A stretch of 64,000 nucleotides of DNA from Erysipelotrichaceae bacterium (GTDB lineage Bacteria > Bacillota_I > Bacilli_A > Erysipelotrichales > Erysipelotrichaceae), in NCBI GenBank assembly GCA_017473265.1, contig JAFULQ010000006.1, positions 1 through 64,000 of the forward strand, in the 5' to 3' direction. Below, piece by piece: positions 28,779 through 36,987 of the stretch. The translations under genes were made by a program, and so were the position numbers. The notes beneath the pieces were generated by a model. That model was not told the origin of the DNA and searched no databases. It saw nothing but the letters and a program-made list of their open reading frames with translations. Position 1 is the first letter of the stretch. Each line of letters begins with the position of its first letter.

Positions 28779-30068
28779 ATGAAACGTGCTTTAGTTTTAT
28801 GTGGTGGCGGAAGCCGTGGAGCTTATGAAGTTGGTGCTTATCAAGCGTTACTAGAAGCTGGATATACGTTTGATATTATTGTTGGAACTTCTATTGGTGC
28901 ACTGAATGGTGCTTTAATCGCTCAAGGAGAATTTGAATTTTTAAAAGACTTATGGAAAAACATGGACATAACACAGGTAGTTAATTATTTACCAGACATG
29001 AGTTTTTCTTTAGATAATATTATGACTAATAAAACCAAAATCGCATCATTTTTAAAAAGCTATGTAAAAGATTTTGGTGCAGATACCACACCTTTACAAA
29101 ACTTAGTAAGAACAAAAGCAGATGCTAATAAAATAAGAGAAAATAACATCACCTATGGTTGTGTATGTACTTCTTATCCTTCATTACATGGTGTAGAAAT
29201 CACTTTAGATGAAATGGAAGAAGGAACTTTTCCTGAATACTTACTAGCAACCTCTGCTTGTTTTCCAGCATTTCCTGTACAAACGATTTTAGGAAAAGAA
29301 TACATTGATGGCGGCTATTATGATAATACCCCTATTCAATTTGCATTGCGTTTAGGTGCCGAAGAACTTGTCGTTGTAGATTTGAACTATCCAAAAATTG
29401 ATCATCCAGAATATGAATATCAACCAAATATTTTAACCATTCGTCCATCACAAGACATTGGTATCATGTTCAACTTCAACAATGACCATTTACAACGTAT
29501 TCGTCAAATTGGTTATTTAGATACTTTAAGAGCTTTGCAATTACGTAAAGGAACCTACTATACCTTTATGCCAAATACCAATAAAGAATTGGTAAAAGAA
29601 ATAAGCACAACACTAGCACTTAAATTACAACATGCGGATATTATCAATCCATCAAAAAAAGTATTATCTATTAAGTCAAAATCACCATTTACGGACGCAA
29701 TGAATAATCTAGTGAAATATACAAATGATGAAGACTATATCCTAGCATTACTAGAAAAATGTGCGAAATATTTCAATATTGATTCTTTACAAGAATACAC
29801 CATTGAAGAAATGATACAAATTCTATTAGAACCATATCAAACATTAGATACCTATGATATTAAAGAATATTTACCAACTTTATTATCTAAACTAACAACC
29901 ATCAAGGATGAATTATCCAATATTGATATGCATTACTTATTTGGCATCTTACTACACAAAATTACCAATAAAGAGGAACAGGATCTATTACCATTATTAC
30001 CATTCATTGGTGATCAAATTGCTTGTGCATTCTTTGTGAGTACTTTATACACAAAAATAAGAGGTTAA
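28779..30068 (+). CDS. patatin-like phospholipase
   Basis: 429 residues. The Ser-Asp dyad is S38 in 'IVGTSIGALNG' and D177 in 'YIDGGYYDNTP', and the oxyanion loop 'GGGSRGAYEVG' lies at 9-19. The C-terminal about 150 residues are helical and of unknown role. Such enzymes hydrolyse acyl chains from phospholipids. AGAAGGGA precedes ATG 28779. Single-gene unit ending in a terminator. Patatin-like proteins also serve as effectors in some defence systems, but here no partner gene is nearby. Confidence 0.92.
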   Translation: MKRALVLCGGGSRGAYEVGAYQALLEAGYTFDIIVGTSIGALNGALIAQGEFEFLKDLWKNMDITQVVNYLPDMSFSLDNIMTNKTKIASFLKSYVKDFGADTTPLQNLVRTKADANKIRENNITYGCVCTSYPSLHGVEITLDEMEEGTFPEYLLATSACFPAFPVQTILGKEYIDGGYYDNTPIQFALRLGAEELVVVDLNYPKIDHPEYEYQPNILTIRPSQDIGIMFNFNNDHLQRIRQIGYLDTLRALQLRKGTYYTFMPNTNKELVKEISTTLALKLQHADIINPSKKVLSIKSKSPFTDAMNNLVKYTNDEDYILALLEKCAKYFNIDSLQEYTIEEMIQILLEPYQTLDTYDIKEYLPTLLSKLTTIKDELSNIDMHYLFGILLHKITNKEEQDLLPLLPFIGDQIACAFFVSTLYTKIRG

Positions 30069-30092
30069 TCATTTGATTAGCCTCTTTTTATA
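30060..30092. terminator. bidirectional terminator between patatin gene and asnA
   Basis: GAGGTTAATC-attt-GATTAGCCTC followed by TTTTT; the patatin stop codon is in the stem and the asnA stop codon in the T-run. Confidence 0.85.
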
Positions 30093-31095
30093 ATAAGATA
30101 ATATGATTGTCTTCCGCTTCTTTCATAACCTCTTTCGGCCATAAAGAACATTGTACTTCTCCAATATGGACTTTACGTAAATAGAACATACAAATACGAG
30201 ATTGTCCAATACCGCCACCAATCGTATATGGTAACTCTTTATTCAACACTGCTTGATGATATGGCATGTCCAAGCGTTCCATACATCCTGCTTTTTCTAA
30301 TTGTTCAACCAAAGAATGTTCATCCACACGGATTCCCATACTAGATAATTCTAAAGCAATATCCAAGACTGGATAATATACAATAATATCTCCATTTAAT
30401 TTCCAATCATCATAGTCAGGAGAACGACTATCATGTTTTTGACCAGAACCCAAGGTATCCCCTATTTGCATAATAAAGACAGCTTTCATTTCTTTCGCAA
30501 TCTTATATTCACGCATCTTAGGCGTATCAAATGGATACATATTTTCTAATTGTTGTGTCGTAACAAAATAAATATCATTTGGTAAGATTGGTTCAATATC
30601 ATATTTATTATCTACATACTTTTCCGTTACTTTTAACGCTTCATATACAGCACTCACTGTTTTCTTTAACGTTTCTTCCGTGCGATCTTCTTTCGCAATA
30701 ATCTTTTCCCAGTCCCATTGATCGACATAGACAGAATGGATGTTATCCACTTCTTCATCTTTACGAATGGCATTCATATCCGTATATAAACCTTCACCAT
30801 TTTTGAAGCCATAACGCCCTAAAGCCGAACGTTTCCATTTTGCTAAAGAATGTACAATTTCCGCTTCTTGATTATTTTGACCCGTTAATTTAAAATTAAC
30901 CGCTTTTTCTACACCACTTAAATTATCATTTAACCCTGATTCAGGTGTAACAAACAACGGTGCAGAAACACGTACTAAATTTAATTGTACTGTTAATTCT
31001 CTTTCAAAGAAATCCTTCACATGCTTAATCGCAAGCTCTGTTTTCTTTAAATTTAAATATGAATGATATCCTTCTGGAATAATAAAACCCTTCAT
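30088..31095 (-). CDS. asnA: aspartate-ammonia ligase
   Basis: 335 residues, normal AsnA length. It makes asparagine from aspartate and ammonia with ATP. Family stretches are clear: 'TELAIKHVKDFFERELTVQL', 'LVRVSAPLFVTPESGLNDNL', 'VEKAVNFKL', 'VYVDQWDWEKII' and 'TIGGGIGQSRICMFYLRKVH'. The phosphopantetheinyl transferase gene lies 3 nt upstream, in the same transcript. Confidence 0.97.
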   Translation of the reverse strand: MKGFIIPEGYHSYLNLKKTELAIKHVKDFFERELTVQLNLVRVSAPLFVTPESGLNDNLSGVEKAVNFKLTGQNNQEAEIVHSLAKWKRSALGRYGFKNGEGLYTDMNAIRKDEEVDNIHSVYVDQWDWEKIIAKEDRTEETLKKTVSAVYEALKVTEKYVDNKYDIEPILPNDIYFVTTQQLENMYPFDTPKMREYKIAKEMKAVFIMQIGDTLGSGQKHDSRSPDYDDWKLNGDIIVYYPVLDIALELSSMGIRVDEHSLVEQLEKAGCMERLDMPYHQAVLNKELPYTIGGGIGQSRICMFYLRKVHIGEVQCSLWPKEVMKEAEDNHIILL

Positions 31096-31098
31096 ATT

Positions 31099-31590
31099 CT
31101 ATCCCCCTATACAAACATACTGTATTGTATCATCATTTGTACAACTGGTACAAATAAAATCATCAATTTCCTTTACACAAAAGAATTTCTTATCATATAT
31201 AAACAACTCATCATGCATATATTTTGAAAAATCGGTCTTAAGAATTTCTTTGGTTAAACCACACCCCAAACACTTCCCATAACTCTCTTTCATGGTCCAT
31301 AAACGCGTAAACAATGTCATAGACTCTACGAGTTCATTAGCCACAAACAAACGCAAAATCTTTTCCCTATAACAAATTCTTTGAATATCAACGCCAATAT
31401 GACTATCCGCAAGAGCAACCACCACATATTCATCACTATGCGAAATACTAATAAATTTATTACAATCTTTTAAGTATGGTTTTCCCTTTACATCTTTACA
31501 CAACACAGGAGGATTACCAAATTCCATGCGTAATACTGCATCTACTAACGCATCTCTACTCATGGTTTTACTATAAAATATCGTGGCCAT
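31099..31590 (-). CDS. 4'-phosphopantetheinyl transferase superfamily protein
   Basis: 163 residues, at the short end of the Sfp/HetI group. Metal-binding Asp68 is in 'HIGVDIQR', preceded by 'FISISHSDEYVVVAL', and the second motif is 'LWTMKESYGKCLG' (W-x-x-KES). It transfers phosphopantetheine from CoA to a carrier protein. No polyketide or peptide synthetase is in the window; the target may be the fatty-acid acyl carrier protein. Confidence 0.88.
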   Translation of the reverse strand: MATIFYSKTMSRDALVDAVLRMEFGNPPVLCKDVKGKPYLKDCNKFISISHSDEYVVVALADSHIGVDIQRICYREKILRLFVANELVESMTLFTRLWTMKESYGKCLGCGLTKEILKTDFSKYMHDELFIYDKKFFCVKEIDDFICTSCTNDDTIQYVCIGG

Positions 31591-31691
31591 AACGTATTCC
31601 TCCTAACTCGTGTATCATTTTACCACATTTTATAATTGTTATCTTAAGAAAGATTTCTTATAATAGATATATTAAGTTGGGGGTATTTCTT

Positions 31692-33032
31692 ATGGAAATC
31701 AAAAATCTTGTAAAAACATATGAAAATCAAATCATTGAAAACTTAACAACATTAGTATCTTATCCTAGTGTTTTAGATACAAGTGATGCTAAGTATCCAT
31801 TTGGTAAAGCCAATGCGGATTGTTTAGAAGCTGCATTAAATCTTTGTGAACAATATGGCTTCAAAACAAAAAACTTAGATAATTATTGTGGTTATGCCGA
31901 AATTGGTGAAGGTGAAGAATTAATTGGAGTTATTGGACACTTAGATGTTGTACCAGTATCTGATGGTTGGAAAACAGATCCATTCACATTAACACGTGAT
32001 GGAAACAAATTATATGGTCGTGGTAGTAGCGATGATAAAGGGCCTGTTTGTTGTTCTATGGCCGCTTTACAAATCGTTAAACAATTGCGTCCAAATTTAA
32101 ACAAACGTATTCGTTTAATCATGGGATGTAATGAAGAAACAGGTTCTAAATGCTTAGACTACTATGTTAAAAAAGAAGGACATGTAGATTGGGGCTTTAC
32201 ACCTGATGGAAGCTTCCCTGGTGTACATGGTGAAAAAGGAATGGTTGGAGGTACATTTACTTGTGTATCTAACGTTATTACCAATATGTATTCTGGTATT
32301 GCTGGTAATATCGTTCCTAATAAAGTAACTTTAGATTTACTAGCTGATTCTTATAACAAAGAATTATTAGAAAACTACTACAAAGATAACAACATTCAAT
32401 ATGAATTAGAAAACAATCATTTAACAGTATATGGACAAAGTGCACATGCTTCTACTCCTGAAGAAGGTGTAAATGCTGTAAACAAAGCAATCTTAGGATT
32501 ATACCATGCGGAATGCAAAGATCCATTTGTAGAATTCTACTACAACACATTTGCTCAAAGTACAGATGGTGCCGGTTTAGGCATTAACTTTACAGATGCA
32601 TATGGTGCTTTAACATTAAATATTGGTGTGATTCGTCAAGAAGGCAACCAAATTACTGGTTCAATCGATATTCGTTTCCCAGTAACAATGCATTCTGAAG
32701 ACATCACAAAACCAATGTTAGAAAATTGCAAAGGTGCTACATTAAACTTAGCTAGAGGCGTAGAACCACTATTCTTCGCACCAGATTCTACATTAATCAA
32801 AACATTAGTAGATGCTTATGTTAAAGTAACTGGTGATACTGTAAATAAACCTATTACTATGGGTGGTGGAACTTATGCAAAAGGCATTAAGAATACCATT
32901 GCCTTTGGTGGTATGTTCCCAGATGCTGAAAATGCACATATGCATGACAATGATGAATTTGCAAAAATTGATGAATTATTAATGCAAACAGAAATTTATG
33001 TACATGCATTATTAAAACTTTTAGATATCTAA
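31692..33032 (+). CDS. pepV: M20 family dipeptidase, PepV-like
   Basis: About 446 residues. Zinc-binding motif 'IGVIGHLDVVPVSDGWKTDP' and 'LYGRGSSDDKGPVCCSMAAL', then 'IMGCNEETGSKC' with the catalytic Glu, match PepV/Sapep dipeptidases that cleave short peptides in the cytoplasm. ATG 31692 is preceded by a run of five G (GGGGG) as ribosome site; the in-frame TTG five codons earlier overlaps that run. Confidence 0.92.
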   Translation: MEIKNLVKTYENQIIENLTTLVSYPSVLDTSDAKYPFGKANADCLEAALNLCEQYGFKTKNLDNYCGYAEIGEGEELIGVIGHLDVVPVSDGWKTDPFTLTRDGNKLYGRGSSDDKGPVCCSMAALQIVKQLRPNLNKRIRLIMGCNEETGSKCLDYYVKKEGHVDWGFTPDGSFPGVHGEKGMVGGTFTCVSNVITNMYSGIAGNIVPNKVTLDLLADSYNKELLENYYKDNNIQYELENNHLTVYGQSAHASTPEEGVNAVNKAILGLYHAECKDPFVEFYYNTFAQSTDGAGLGINFTDAYGALTLNIGVIRQEGNQITGSIDIRFPVTMHSEDITKPMLENCKGATLNLARGVEPLFFAPDSTLIKTLVDAYVKVTGDTVNKPITMGGGTYAKGIKNTIAFGGMFPDAENAHMHDNDEFAKIDELLMQTEIYVHALLKLLDI

Positions 33033-33039
33033 CAAAAAT

Positions 33040-33064
33040 GGGTGTTATCTATTCGATAACACCC
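33040..33064. terminator. bidirectional terminator between pepV and the 33064 gene
   Basis: GGGTGTTATC pairs with GATAACACCC around a 5-nt loop; short T-rich flanks on both strands. Confidence 0.8.
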
Positions 33065-33645
33065 TATTTCTTTCTAACAATACTATTTAACCACAATTGT
33101 TTCACATCTTTACGCGCATCTTCACTAATCCATTGCTCCACAAGTTCAAACTTACCAGCTATAAACTTCATAAATTCTTGTTCATCCAAATCCGTAAAAT
33201 ACCGTTCATTACGATATCCTTGATAATCACCATATTTAAATGAACAATAGAAAATACCATCCTCTTTTAATGCTCTATACACTCTCGCAAACACATCATC
33301 CAATTCATCATAGGCACAATGTAATAACGATGCGCTGGCCCAAATCGCATCATAACTATCGACTACATCGAAATCCTCAAAAAACATTTGCTTAACTTCA
33401 ATCCCTGTTAACGCACTTGCATATTTACAAAGTTCAATACTTCCATCAATCGCATCCACTCGATACCCTTTATCCAAGAAATACTTTGTATCTCGACCAC
33501 TTCCACATCCAAAATCCAATAAATAACTACCCTCTTTTACATATTGTAAAAAACGATCTTGCACTTCATGAAAATCAACCGTTACTGTACCATCTACAAA
33601 ATCTTGGGTATGTTCATTATAGAAAGCTAATGTCTTATTGTTCAT
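33064..33645 (-). CDS. class I SAM-dependent methyltransferase
   Basis: About 193 residues. SAM motif 'GSYLLDFGCGSGRDTKYFLD', acidic loop 'RVDAIDGSIELCKYA', 'YDAIWASASLLHCAYDELDD' and 'ALKEDGIFYCSFKYG'. It resembles small TehB/UbiE-like methyltransferases for small molecules; substrate unknown. GGTGAT precedes ATG 33645; the longer frame begins without a ribosome site. Confidence 0.85.
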   Translation of the reverse strand: MNNKTLAFYNEHTQDFVDGTVTVDFHEVQDRFLQYVKEGSYLLDFGCGSGRDTKYFLDKGYRVDAIDGSIELCKYASALTGIEVKQMFFEDFDVVDSYDAIWASASLLHCAYDELDDVFARVYRALKEDGIFYCSFKYGDYQGYRNERYFTDLDEQEFMKFIAGKFELVEQWISEDARKDVKQLWLNSIVRKK

Positions 33646-33681
33646 ATGTATCACCAGTATGTATTTTATCATATTTGAAAA

Positions 33682-34140
33682 TTATGTATGCAATTTCTCT
33701 AGAATTTTAAGAATATCAGGTTGTGTTTCAGTAAATTTGACTCCATGTTTTAATAACCGAATTACTTTCCTTGCCTTTTTCTCAATTAATCTTGCACTTT
33801 TTTCACTTGTTAGCATTAAATGATTTCCATGCAATAGATACTCTCGCTCAATATATTTTTCAGTTATAGGAAAAATATCTTGAATGAGAAATACACTTTT
33901 TCGATTATCATCCAAAGTAAGAATATGCAATATATCACAGGACATATCTCTTTGCTTTCTTTTATTTATTATTCGTTCATACTTTTCTATTTGACTAGAA
34001 AGAGGTATCATCCAAATTACACCATCATCTTCAAAACAGTAATAATGAGGTCTACATTCATTCTTATTTCCTTTCAAAAATGGCTCATTCATTCTTACAA
34101 AAAATTCATCTTTAATAATATAAAAGCCTCTTTCTCTCAT
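33682..34140 (-). CDS. cptN: type III toxin-antitoxin system toxin, CptN/TenpN type
   Basis: About 152 residues. The pattern 'GFYIIKDEFFVRMNEPFLKG', 'RPHYYCFEDDGVIWMIPLSS', 'SVFLIQDIFPITEKYIEREY' and 'LIEKKARKVIRLLKHGVKFT' followed by 'QPDILKILEKL' matches my memory of CptIN-family endoribonuclease toxins. Such toxins cleave RNA and are held inactive by their own repeat RNA. The context agrees fully: GGAGG lies 4 nt before ATG 34140, a terminator precedes it, and two 45-nt tandem repeats precede the terminator. Read-through of that terminator would supply toxin mRNA. No downstream gene belongs to the unit. Confidence 0.88.
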   Translation of the reverse strand: MRERGFYIIKDEFFVRMNEPFLKGNKNECRPHYYCFEDDGVIWMIPLSSQIEKYERIINKRKQRDMSCDILHILTLDDNRKSVFLIQDIFPITEKYIEREYLLHGNHLMLTSEKSARLIEKKARKVIRLLKHGVKFTETQPDILKILEKLHT

Positions 34141-34157
34141 GATTCCTCCATCACAAC

Positions 34158-34187
34158 AAAAAAGTCCTTCATGAATCATGAAGGACT
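34158..34187 (-). terminator. internal terminator between antitoxin RNA and toxin gene
   Basis: Minus strand AGTCCTTCATGA pairs with TCATGAAGGACT and is followed by six T. In type III loci this partial terminator sets the excess of antitoxin RNA over toxin mRNA. Confidence 0.88.
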
Positions 34188-34189
34188 AG

Positions 34190-34285
34190 ACTTTCAACCC
34201 AACCATTTATAACCCGCATATTGGTCAGCGGTAAACTTTCAACCCAACCATTTATAACCCGCATATTGGTCAGCGGTAAACTTAC
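34190..34285 (-). ncRNA. type III antitoxin RNA with two 45-nt tandem repeats (CptI-like)
   Basis: Two identical 45-nt units at 34190-34234 and 34235-34279, plus a 4-nt start of a third. On the minus strand each begins TTACCGCTGACC and contains GCGGGTTATAAATGG and GGGTTGAAAGT. The toxin would cut the precursor into single units that bind it, as in other type III systems. About two repeats agrees with CptI loci as I remember them. Confidence 0.88.
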
Positions 34286-34291
34286 ACATAT

Positions 34292-34320
34292 ACTTTATCA
34301 ATTCCTTAATCGAAAGTCAA
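34292..34320 (-). promoter_or_regulatory. promoter of the type III toxin-antitoxin locus
   Basis: Minus strand TTGACT (34320-34315), 17-nt spacer, TAAAGT (34297-34292). Transcription would begin about 7 nt later, at the first repeat. Confidence 0.8.
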
Positions 34321-34509
34321 CTTGCTGTTCTTTATCCTTACACTATTATATACGTCAAATTATCAAATAATTCCTACCTATTTTTCAAAAAAATTCATTT
34401 TTCTTACAAATTCCATAATTTACAATGTTTTTAAAATGTACTAATGTAGTAACGGATTCTATTTAGAACGTTATTATTTAACTTTATTATGTAGAATTGG
34501 AGGTAAATT

Positions 34510-34977
34510 ATGAAAATTATTGCAGATTCTTCTAGCTTATATTCATCAAAAGAAGCCAAAGAAAAAGAATTTACCATTCTTCCTGTTTCTATAACGATGA
34601 ATGGAAAAAGCTATAAAGACTATGATGAAATCTTACCTGATGCTTTATTATCTTTTATGATGCAAGGAGCTATTCCAAAATCATCGCAACCGGCAATTGG
34701 GGAAATATTAGAAGCCTATACTTCAACAAATGAAGATATTTTAGTATTAACAGTAGGAGATGGATTAAGCGGTACCTATAGTAATGCTGTTGGTGCCAAA
34801 CAAAGTTTAGAAAACAATGAGCATATTCATATTATCGATACTCAAACATTAGCTGGAGCCTTTCATTATTTAGTAGATAAAGCAACGATACTATTAACCA
34901 TATTGATGATCTATCGTCATCGTGCAAATCTAGAACGTATCAAAAACGGTACCGAAAACAAAATCACGTGGATGTAA
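34510..34977 (+). CDS. truncated DegV-family fatty-acid-binding protein
   Basis: 155 residues against about 280 in the family. The N-terminal domain is clear: 'MKIIADSSSLYSSKEAKEKE' opening, 'KSSQPAIGEILEAY', 'LTVGDGLSGTYSNAVGAK' and 'IHIIDTQTLAGAFHYLVDKA'. After this point the sequence leaves the family pattern and stops, so the C-terminal domain, which closes the fatty-acid pocket, is missing. GGAGGT precedes ATG 34510 and the stop codon lies within a terminator, so it may still be expressed, but I think it is a decayed gene with a deletion. Confidence 0.7.
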   Translation: MKIIADSSSLYSSKEAKEKEFTILPVSITMNGKSYKDYDEILPDALLSFMMQGAIPKSSQPAIGEILEAYTSTNEDILVLTVGDGLSGTYSNAVGAKQSLENNEHIHIIDTQTLAGAFHYLVDKATILLTILMIYRHRANLERIKNGTENKITWM

Positions 34978-34994
34978 AACTTACATCCACTTTT
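34968..34994 (+). terminator. terminator of the truncated degV gene
   Basis: GTGGATGTAA-aac-TTACATCCAC followed by TTTT; the stop codon lies in the first arm. Confidence 0.82.
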
Positions 34995-35030
34995 CTTATG
35001 CTATAATAATAAAAAATCGAGGTACTATTT

Positions 35031-35642
35031 ATGCTAGAACATATTCCCATGCACACAATCAATATAAATCCCTTTTCCACAATCACTAGAGCTACAGCCA
35101 TGCCCTATACTCATATATCCAGCTCCATTCCTGATATTACTGACTTTGTTGTTGTCGATACTGAAACAACAGGATTAAATGGAGAATATGATCGCATAGT
35201 TGAACTTTCAGCCGTGAAATTCAAAAACAATCAACCAATTGCCATTTTTGAAACATTAATCAATCCAAAATGCAATATACCCTACAATACAATCAGAGTA
35301 CATGGCATTACCAATGAAATGGTAAAGGATGCGCCTACAATTGCACAAGTCATCGAAGACTTTGACCAATTCCTAGAAGATTTACCAATTATTGGTCATA
35401 ATCTCTTATTTGACTTAAAATTTATCCATTATAGCGGAAGTACCATCTTACAAAATCATACATTCTATTGTACCTACCGCATAGCATCTAAACGGATACC
35501 TAAGCCTTATCCAATTCAAAACCACAAACTAGGTACTCTATGCAATTATTACAACATTCAAAACAACAACCAACATAGAGCCTACGCTGATGCCTATGCT
35601 ACAGGTATCCTATTTAAAAAACTACAAAAGGACTGTTTCTAA
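35031..35642 (+). CDS. DEDDh 3'-5' exonuclease (DNA polymerase III epsilon-like)
   Basis: 203 residues. ExoI motif 'FVVVDTETTGLNGEYDRIVE', ExoII 'PIIGHNLLFDLKFI' and ExoIII 'NNNQHRAYADAYAT' give the D-E-D-D and His residues. An unusual tail of about 38 residues precedes the domain. It could act as a proofreading-like or repair exonuclease. GAGGTA lies 7 nt before ATG 35031. Confidence 0.88.
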   Translation: MLEHIPMHTININPFSTITRATAMPYTHISSSIPDITDFVVVDTETTGLNGEYDRIVELSAVKFKNNQPIAIFETLINPKCNIPYNTIRVHGITNEMVKDAPTIAQVIEDFDQFLEDLPIIGHNLLFDLKFIHYSGSTILQNHTFYCTYRIASKRIPKPYPIQNHKLGTLCNYYNIQNNNQHRAYADAYATGILFKKLQKDCF

Positions 35643-35650
35643 CAGTCCTT
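35628..35650. terminator. hairpin shared by two convergent gene ends
   Basis: AAGGACTGTT pairs with AACAGTCCTT. The exonuclease stop (35642) and the stop of the minus-strand gene (35639) both lie in it. T-runs are short, so termination strength is uncertain. Confidence 0.6.
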
Positions 35651-35899
35651 AACTATTTCCATAATCTCATCAATCGATATATTCGTAACCCTAGAAATTT
35701 CCTCTATACTTAATCCATTACTTCTCATTGATGATATAACTTTCTGAATCCCACTTTCTTCACCATCTTCAAACCCATCTTCATAGGCCAACTCTTCTAA
35801 ATGATCTTCTATCTCTTTATCAAAAGCAGCTCTAGCTTTGGCTATATCAAATGCAATCTCTCTATAAACTTCATCTTTATCATCTAACATATTATTCAC
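35639..35899 (-). CDS. duplicated C-terminal module of the adjacent Rpn-family nuclease
   Basis: 86 residues without a nuclease domain. Its segment from 'DIAKARAAFDKEIEDHLEEL' to 'SGIQK' is identical, over 36 residues, to the C-terminal region of the protein encoded just upstream, and both end in a short helix-turn-helix-like tail ('ISSMRSNGLSIEEISRVTNI'). The coding DNA copies are at 35741-35848 and 36003-36110. Its start overlaps the end of the larger gene by 8 nt, so it is translated after it. It may be a tail-swap remnant or a partner subunit. Confidence 0.7.
   Translation of the reverse strand: MNNMLDDKDEVYREIAFDIAKARAAFDKEIEDHLEELAYEDGFEDGEESGIQKVISSMRSNGLSIEEISRVTNISIDEIMEIVKDC
35741..35848. 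repeat. 108-bp direct repeat, copy 1
   Basis: Nearly identical to 36003-36110, with only a few third-position differences; codes for the shared C-terminal module. Confidence 0.9.
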
Positions 35900-36842
35900 C
35901 TAACACTTTCGTTACTTCTTCGATTGATAAGTTTGTTGTAGCTGAAATATCATTTATATTCACTCCATTTTTAAACATAGCTGAAATAATTTGATATCTC
36001 TCTTTCTGAATCCCACTTTCTTCACCATCTTCAAACCCATCTTCATAGGCTAACTCTTCTAAATGATCTTCTATCTCTTTATCAAAAGCCGCTCTTGCTT
36101 TGGCTATATCTAATGATACTGTTCTAAAATATTCTTCTTTTTTATCGTACATCATAGCCACAACCTCTTCTTCCTCTTTTAACAATTTAATTATATCATA
36201 TCGATTTTCGTCTTGAGAGTACTTTAGTATGTAACTAAGTTTTTCTAGTAAGCTCCAATTTGCAATTGGTATACTGTCCAATTTTACTAATTTACCTAAT
36301 TCTATGTAAATGATTACCATTTTATTATGTGCCATTTCATAATTATTTATTTGATGTTTCAAAACAAACGTATTACAAAAATGAGATTCCTTTTTTAAAC
36401 TTTTTATTTTGTTACAAATCATAATTTGATATGACTTATTCATATTTTGATAATGATCTTTGCATTGTTCGCTAATCATTCTTGATAAATAGTATTGCGA
36501 ACGAATTTCATTTTCTATAGCAGCTCCATAATTTTGCATTTCTAAATTAATCACTTTCGTATTTTGATTATGGTCTATTATTTCTACTAATACATCCATT
36601 CGAATTCCTTTTTGTTCAACATTACTTACTTTTTCGATATTTTTATGAGTAACATTTATTACATCCACATCTAATAAACAAGACAAAAATGTTTTTAATA
36701 TTGTTTTTGATACCTTGTCTTCGGAACCAAAAACATATTTAAAAACATAGTCATTGGTAAAGCCAACCTTTTGATTTAATCTTTTACGTTCTTTCATTGA
36801 TAATTCTCTATTTTCATCCGCTACACCTAAAAAAGTTGACAT
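35892..36842 (-). CDS. Rpn-family recombination-promoting nuclease (PD-(D/E)XK)
   Basis: 316 residues. Typical start 'NQKVGFTNDYVFKYVFGSED', then the nuclease core 'KGIRMDVLVEIIDHNQNTKV' and 'INLEMQNYGA' (E-x-Q), and 'IRSQYYLSRMISEQ'. Rpn proteins cut DNA with low specificity and promote RecA-independent recombination; many are linked to phage defence, and their C-terminal tails are known to be variable. The tail here (residues about 250-316) is the module duplicated downstream. Start at ATG 36842. Confidence 0.87.
   Translation of the reverse strand: MSTFLGVADENRELSMKERKRLNQKVGFTNDYVFKYVFGSEDKVSKTILKTFLSCLLDVDVINVTHKNIEKVSNVEQKGIRMDVLVEIIDHNQNTKVINLEMQNYGAAIENEIRSQYYLSRMISEQCKDHYQNMNKSYQIMICNKIKSLKKESHFCNTFVLKHQINNYEMAHNKMVIIYIELGKLVKLDSIPIANWSLLEKLSYILKYSQDENRYDIIKLLKEEEEVVAMMYDKKEEYFRTVSLDIAKARAAFDKEIEDHLEELAYEDGFEDGEESGIQKERYQIISAMFKNGVNINDISATTNLSIEEVTKVLGE
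36003..36110. repeat. 108-bp direct repeat, copy 2
   Basis: Partner of 35741-35848, inside the 3' end of the Rpn-family gene. Confidence 0.9.
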
Positions 36843-36987
36843 ATTTCATCCCTCCTACTTATATATACGTCAACAATTTTAATTTTCCCTACCATATCAG
36901 ACATATTTTTACAAATGTCGCCTGTTATTCGACCTTATATAACATATATTTAATATACTTAACATGCAATAAATAGGAGGTACATGT

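Noticed and set aside
28779-30068. Patatin as effector of a CBASS-type defence system
   Set aside because: No cyclase or sensor gene lies beside it; neighbours are housekeeping genes.
34190-34279. Possible short CRISPR array (two 45-nt repeats)
   Set aside because: The repeats are directly joined without spacers, and promoter, terminator and toxin gene identify an antitoxin RNA; no cas gene is present.
35741-36110. Insertion element suggested by the 108-bp direct repeats
   Set aside because: The repeats are coding, in frame, and no transposase or terminal inverted repeat is present.
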